DNA of 64,000 bases from positions 62,001 to 126,000 of the forward strand of contig NZ_SOFG01000018.1 of assembly GCF_004402485.1 (NCBI RefSeq), read 5' to 3'. Positions 59,885-64,000 of the stretch are shown here, one piece after another (within the stretch, counting starts at the first letter, position 1; every line of letters begins with the position of its first letter). The notes below the pieces were generated by a model that did no database searches, was not told the DNA's origin, and was given only the letters and a program-made list of their open reading frames with translations. A program made the position numbers and the translations under genes. The DNA is from Cryobacterium algoricola. GTDB lineage: Bacteria; Actinomycetota; Actinomycetes; Actinomycetales; Microbacteriaceae.

Positions 59885-61662
59885 GGAGCTTTCCTGCCGT
59901 AGTAGTCGACGACGACGGGAGTCTTCCCGTTGCCGATGAATGTGCCGATGTTGTTGGTGTGGGTCGGCTGCGCCGGGTCTGTGGCCGCCATCGCCGAATA
60001 CAACAGGGCGTTGTGGGAGGCGGCCCCTCCGGTGTTGTCGTGGCGGATAGTCTCCCAGTTGGCGGTCGTGGGGTTCGGTGTCCCGTCGAAGGTCGGCACG
60101 ACATCGCCGGGTGCTTCGAAGGCGAGAACGTTGACTTTCTCGGGAATCTCGGTGAAATCGCCCACCGGCGACGCGACGGTGACGACCTGCTTGATGTCGA
60201 ATCGGGTGTTGGACTCGGCGAAGGAGGCGGCCGTGATGCCGCCCTGGCTGAAGCCGGCGAGCATGACCGGATATTCCCCGACACCGTAGTCGGCGTCCGG
60301 ATGCGTCGCGATCTCCTTCGCGATCTCCCGGTCCAGCGCCTCGCCGACGAGGCGCTGGAGGGCGCTGTCCCCGCCCATGACGTTCAGATTCCCGAGAATG
60401 TCGTTGGGCACCGCGCCATTGGGAGCCCAAACCTGGGTGCTGGGAATGATCACCGTGAACGCCGGAGGACTGCCCTCGGTGCGGAGGACACGGATGACCG
60501 CCTCATCGTTATCACCGAGATAGTCGATCTGGGCCATGCTCTGGATGAGTCCCTGCATATCGGTCGGAACGACGTCTTCCACAGGCAGCGGGAGACTGCT
60601 GTCGGCGACGAAACGCTCGCGGCGCTTCATTTCAGACAAGTCGGTAGGGTCCAGGTCGTTGCCGTCGGCAACGACCGATTCGGTGTACAGCTCGCCGTCG
60701 TCCTCCCAGCCGAAGACGCTCGACGAACCGATCAGGCCGCCGATCATCGCGTCGAAGGATGGGCCGAGCATCCCGATGTACCCCTGCAGGCTGCCGGCCG
60801 CGCCCTCGAGAATGCGCTCCGAGGTGAGCTTCTCCGAGAAACTCGCCCCCATCAGCAGGGGAATGGAGAGCGCAGGGGACGCGAGCAACCACGGGTTCCC
60901 GATGAGGTCGCCTGCGGTGGCGGCCACGCTGTCCCAGCCGGCGCCGACCACAGCCGATGCGACGCCCGTGAGGAAGGAGGTGACGGCGAGGCGCACGGCC
61001 ACATCGACTGTGGCAGCGACAACGGCAACCGAAACGACGGTCCTGGCGCCGGCCACCAGAACGGTGACTTCGCCGGACACCGACGCGACCGCCAGGTCGA
61101 CGCCGGCGCGGCCGATCGCGACCACCCCGTCGACCTGGTTCGTGAACGCGGTCACCGTGCCGTCGACGGCGACTCCGAGGCCCGTCGCGGCCAGCTGCAG
61201 TGCCTGGTCCGCGCACTGGTAGGTGCTGACGATCGCGACGGCGACGACGCCGAGCGCCGTCGACACCAGGACGTTGGCGTTCAGGCGGGCAACGGCCGTG
61301 TACAGCGCGGCCTCGGCGAGGGCGCCCGTCGCCGGACTCAGGATCAGCGAGTCGAGGAGTTCCGAACGCGCCGGCATCCGAAGGACCAGCGCCGCCTCGG
61401 CGGCGGTTGTCGCCGTGTGCACGGAGACGGTCTGCACCATCCGCTCGATGTCCGCGTAGCTCGCGACCATCGACCCGACCGCGGAGGAGGTGGCGTGGCT
61501 GACCGATGCCGTGTTCCGCGCCCAGCTGTCCGCGGTCCGGTCGGCGTTCCCGGTCGCCGCCGCGAAGATACCCGAGCCGGCCCGAGCCGTCGCCGCGGCG
61601 GTCTCCGTTACGGCGGCATCGGTGGCCGCGCCGAAGGCGGAGGGGCTCTTATCCTCGGACAT
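59881..61662 (-). CDS. Large alpha/beta-hydrolase (lipase-like) with Ala-rich helical N-terminus; candidate secreted effector
   Basis: The 593 residues divide into an Ala/Thr/Val-rich helical region (about 1-300) with several hydrophobic stretches and, from about 375, an alpha/beta-hydrolase core. The nucleophile elbow is 'LAGFSQGGITAAS' with S472. An acid candidate lies in 'APGDVVPTFDG' and the histidine in 'GGAASHNALLYS', giving a plausible triad. No Sec signal peptide is visible. The helical N-terminus and the WXG100-like and EspG-like genes upstream suggest type VII export. Its start overlaps the EspG-like stop by 14 bases and its stop overlaps the lipoprotein gene. It could also be a membrane-associated house lipase. 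Confidence 0.7.
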   Translation of the reverse strand: MSEDKSPSAFGAATDAAVTETAAATARAGSGIFAAATGNADRTADSWARNTASVSHATSSAVGSMVASYADIERMVQTVSVHTATTAAEAALVLRMPARSELLDSLILSPATGALAEAALYTAVARLNANVLVSTALGVVAVAIVSTYQCADQALQLAATGLGVAVDGTVTAFTNQVDGVVAIGRAGVDLAVASVSGEVTVLVAGARTVVSVAVVAATVDVAVRLAVTSFLTGVASAVVGAGWDSVAATAGDLIGNPWLLASPALSIPLLMGASFSEKLTSERILEGAAGSLQGYIGMLGPSFDAMIGGLIGSSSVFGWEDDGELYTESVVADGNDLDPTDLSEMKRRERFVADSSLPLPVEDVVPTDMQGLIQSMAQIDYLGDNDEAVIRVLRTEGSPPAFTVIIPSTQVWAPNGAVPNDILGNLNVMGGDSALQRLVGEALDREIAKEIATHPDADYGVGEYPVMLAGFSQGGITAASFAESNTRFDIKQVVTVASPVGDFTEIPEKVNVLAFEAPGDVVPTFDGTPNPTTANWETIRHDNTGGAASHNALLYSAMAATDPAQPTHTNNIGTFIGNGKTPVVVDYYGRKAP

Positions 61663-62536
61663 GGCTCGCTCCGATCGTCACGGTGCTGATCAGGTTCAGG
61701 AGCTCGGCGGTGATGTCGCGGTGACGCTGGCGCTGGATCAGGACGCGACCCGTGTCCACGAGGGCCTGGGGGGTGACGGTGCCGTCGGCATCCGCTGAGG
61801 CGGCCAGGTGCATGCTGAGCCAGTCGCCGGATGAGGACTGGAACCATTCGAGGGCGCGCACCGGAGTGCCTGGCCGGACGAACGAGTGCAGCCGGAAGCC
61901 GGCCTCCATCGTGCCGGCGAGCGACCGCAACACGGGGACGGCCGCCGCGGCGCCGAACTGCGCGGCCAGCCGGTCGACGAGGGCGTGATCCCCGCGCCGG
62001 ATCGCCGCCAGGATCGACCGGGACTCGACGAGGCCGATCTCGACGCGTACCGGCGAGAACCCGGGGGCCGCGGCCGGGGAGTCCGCGAGCAGGGCGCCGA
62101 GTCTGCCGGAGACGAGAGCGACCGGGCCGAGCGTGATCGTGATCTCGCCGACCGTGGCGGTGAGTGCATCCGTGACCGGCTCGGTCCTCGAGCGGGGGAG
62201 CTCGATCGTGAACAGGGCCATCGACCGGCCCGCCAGGGCGACCAAGGTCCACGCCGTCGTCGCCGGGTTCCAGGACTGCACCTGGATCGACGAGTCCGCC
62301 ACGAGAGGCATGGCGAGCGCCATGGCGAGAAGCGGATGCGGGGCGGACTCGGCGTCCACCAGATTGCGGGTGCCGAGTGCAATCCGCGCGGTGTCGCGCC
62401 GGGACTGCGAGGCGACCGACGCGTCGAGCACGCCGACGGCGAGGCTGGCGGGGAGGACCGTCTCGGGGGCGCACTCGAGGAGGACCCGGAATTCATCGAG
62501 AGTCAGGGTTACGTCGAACTGCGGCTCGTCGCTCAT
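61649..62536 (-). CDS. EspG-like (ESX secretion-associated) protein
   Basis: The 295 residues start at ATG 62536, overlapping the upstream stop as ATGA. The opening 'FDVTLTLDEFRVLLECAP' and the following alternation of helices and strands ('LVALAGRSMALFTIELP', 'GEITITLGPVALVSGR') resemble EspG-type chaperones that bind type VII substrates. Similarity is at the pattern level only. No signal peptide or membrane helix is visible, as expected for a cytoplasmic chaperone. Its placement between a WXG100-like and a hydrolase gene strengthens the reading. Confidence 0.5.
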   Translation of the reverse strand: MSDEPQFDVTLTLDEFRVLLECAPETVLPASLAVGVLDASVASQSRRDTARIALGTRNLVDAESAPHPLLAMALAMPLVADSSIQVQSWNPATTAWTLVALAGRSMALFTIELPRSRTEPVTDALTATVGEITITLGPVALVSGRLGALLADSPAAAPGFSPVRVEIGLVESRSILAAIRRGDHALVDRLAAQFGAAAAVPVLRSLAGTMEAGFRLHSFVRPGTPVRALEWFQSSSGDWLSMHLAASADADGTVTPQALVDTGRVLIQRQRHRDITAELLNLISTVTIGASHVRG

Positions 62537-63099
62537 CCGTTCCACCCTTCGGCCTGGAAGCGGTTCTGGACGTCGAGCCAATCGCGCGAGCCCGGGAGCG
62601 GGCGACTGGGTACGGCGCCGGCGATCCGGCGGGCCGTCGTGACCGTCGACGCGGGTATGTCCTGGCCGTTGAAGCGGTGGACCAGGACCGTCATGATCCG
62701 CGCGGGCCCGGTGACGACCGAGCTCAGCACCGTCATGACGTTGTTGACGGCCCCCTCGACGACCTCGTGCACGACCTCGGTCGTGAACGTGGCGACCTCG
62801 ATCGCCCGGTCGAGGACGGACGCCGCAAAGGCCTCGGCCGCCGCGATCAGGGCCTTGGCGGCGCCGACCTGGCGGGCGTGCAGGTCGAGCGCTGCCGCCG
62901 CGGCGTCGAGCGCTGCCGCGGAGCTGCCCAGATCGGCGGCCGTGAGGTCCATCTGCAGTCGAAAGGCCTCGGCTGCGCCGGAATTCCAGGACAGCGCGGT
63001 CGAGTCGGCCCTGAGGCTCGACGCCCTCGTACGCACCTCGTCGGCCAGCGCTCGCAACTGGGTGGCATCAGCGCCGACCACGGACATGTCTCCGTACAT
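62533..63099 (-). CDS. WXG100-like helical protein
   Basis: I chose ATG 63097-63099, eight bases after GGGGGAAGG, giving 188 residues. Residues ~1-85 have the WXG100 helix-turn-helix pattern: a long helix 'ATQLRALADEVRTRASSLRA', then 'LSWNSGAAEAFRLQMDLTAA' at the turn (W-N-S-G in place of W-x-G), then a second helix. About 100 further residues include a hydrophobic stretch ('EGAVNNVMTVLSSVVTGPAR'). WXG100 proteins are substrates or partners in type VII secretion. No EccC-type ATPase lies in the window, so a secretion machine would have to be encoded elsewhere. It is the first gene of the operon. Confidence 0.6.
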   Translation of the reverse strand: MYGDMSVVGADATQLRALADEVRTRASSLRADSTALSWNSGAAEAFRLQMDLTAADLGSSAAALDAAAAALDLHARQVGAAKALIAAAEAFAASVLDRAIEVATFTTEVVHEVVEGAVNNVMTVLSSVVTGPARIMTVLVHRFNGQDIPASTVTTARRIAGAVPSRPLPGSRDWLDVQNRFQAEGWNG

Positions 63100-63279
63100 T
63101 GGTTCGACCTTCCCCCAAGGCTCACTGAACACGGTGCTGCTGCAGCAACGCTATCAGTCCGGCGTTGTGTGGCGTGCGGTAGCGCCCACTGTCGCCGTTT
63201 CCGCCGAGGATCGCCGTCGTGGCGGCGACGCTCGATGGATGCCGCGGGGTCGGTGCGTGGCGTGGCGATCGGTGAGGGG

Positions 63280-64000
63280 CTAGTGCGCGGGCAGGCCGGG
63301 CTTCTGCAGCTCCTGGGTGATCCGGTTGGCCTCCTCGAGGAGGAGCCGGCCGAGCATCGGCTGCCGCTCCGGCCGGAAGCGCGGCTCGATCCCGGTCAGG
63401 GACAACGCCCAGGCCGGCCGGCCGGACCGGTCGAAGATCGCGGCGCCCATGCCCCAGCTGCCCTCGAGAATCAGCCCGGGGTTGACCGCGTATCCCGTGC
63501 TGCGGGTCTGCTCGAGGTGCGAGCGGATGCCCGCCACCGTGTGCGCCGGACCCCACGCCTCCGTGAGCGAGCCCTCGAGCAGGGCCGTCATCTCGTCCTC
63601 CGGAAGGAAGGCGAGGATCGCGAGCCCGGCGGAGGCGACGCCGAGCGGGAACCGCACGCCCTCGTGCAGCACGAACGACCGGATCGGGAAGCTACCCTCC
63701 TCGCGCAGCAGGCAGACCGTCTCCGCGCCCCGGCGGATCGAGAGGAAGGCGCTCTCGCCGGTCTCCTCGGCGAGGCGGCGCAGGCTCGGCCGCGCGAGCT
63801 CCTCGATCGGGTACCGCTCGGCGGCGACGACCCCCATCACGAAGATCTCGGGCCCGTAGTGCCAGGTGTGCCGCAGGGCATCGTGGTCGAGCAGGCCCTC
63901 CGCGGCGAGCGAGGCGAGCAGACGGTGCACGGTCGGCCGGGTGAGGCCGGAGTCCCGCGCGAGATCGGAGATGAGGGCACCGGCCGGAGCGCGGCCCACG
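63280..64000 (-). CDS. IclR-family regulator, N-terminus beyond the window edge
   Basis: About 240 residues are visible; the reading frame continues past base 64000, so the first few residues of the winged helix are missing. 'ALISDLARDSGLTRPTVHRL' is the recognition helix. 'HYGPEIFVMGVVAAERYPIE' and 'GVASAGLAILAFLPEDE' belong to the effector domain, ending 'EEANRITQELQKPGLPAH'. Its target genes are probably outside the window, because the WXG100-like operon on its 3' side is separated by a 180-base gap. Confidence 0.88.
   Translation of the reverse strand, partial: VGRAPAGALISDLARDSGLTRPTVHRLLASLAAEGLLDHDALRHTWHYGPEIFVMGVVAAERYPIEELARPSLRRLAEETGESAFLSIRRGAETVCLLREEGSFPIRSFVLHEGVRFPLGVASAGLAILAFLPEDEMTALLEGSLTEAWGPAHTVAGIRSHLEQTRSTGYAVNPGLILEGSWGMGAAIFDRSGRPAWALSLTGIEPRFRPERQPMLGRLLLEEANRITQELQKPGLPAH

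Overview
The window is high-GC, gene-dense DNA of an actinobacterium. Frequent GGATGC/GCATCC hexamers, DUF222-HNH and 'large exoprotein'-like genes, and many leaderless transcripts (TAnnnT, 6-7 nt, then the start codon) suggest Microbacteriaceae (Cryobacterium/Leifsonia-like). The genus is an inference. I see no rRNA, CRISPR array, insertion sequence or integrase. One tRNA-Ala(CGC) lies at 59088-59160. No gene-free stretch exceeds 300 bases.

Layout. 1-2.3 kb: the end of a DeoR regulator and a DUF222-HNH nuclease. 2.5-9.3 kb (minus): a histidine-utilisation operon, hutR(IclR)-hutU-M20 amidohydrolase-hutF-hutI-hutD, mostly joined by 4-base ATGA/GTGA overlaps. hutH and a classical hutG are absent. 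9.4-13.3 kb (minus): TetR, an SCP2-like protein, a class III aminotransferase and an MFS carrier, packed as one unit. 13.6-20.1 kb: a beta-galactoside module with a GH42 galactosidase divergent from an ABC importer (binding protein plus two permeases), followed by its LacI regulator. LacI-type half-sites lie between the divergent genes. 20.2-22.2 kb: a LOV-GGDEF-EAL photoreceptor split by one in-frame TAA. 22.3-27.9 kb: a lysozyme-like exported protein, then a cluster with a class IV aminotransferase, an N-acylamino-acid racemase, a SIS protein, a GNAT and a divergent M20 hydrolase. This last set resembles the N-succinylation route that inverts D-amino acids.

28.1-41.9 kb: a 2337-residue surface protein, a DHA2 MFS exporter, a SHOCT membrane protein, a DUF2252 protein and a ribose-type sugar ABC importer. 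42-48 kb: a 1321-residue Pls-type (epsilon-poly-lysine synthetase-like) single-module NRPS with six membrane segments and a lysine-like specificity code. It is followed by an M1 aminopeptidase and a convergent phosphopantetheinyl transferase, so the locus holds synthesis, carrier activation and possibly degradation. 48-59 kb: housekeeping genes (CorA, adenine deaminase, MscL, FmdB, 5-formyl-THF cyclo-ligase, GalU, GNAT) plus a very large SF1 helicase-like protein lacking both the Walker A lysine and the Walker B glutamate.

59.3-63.1 kb (minus): a tightly overlapping four-gene operon with a WXG100-like helical protein, an EspG-like protein, an Ala-rich alpha/beta-hydrolase with a GFSQGG lipase box, and a lipoprotein. 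I read it as a candidate type VII-associated lipase effector with chaperone and lipoprotein immunity partner. It and the Pls locus are the best candidates for undescribed biology. The window ends in an IclR regulator cut by the edge.
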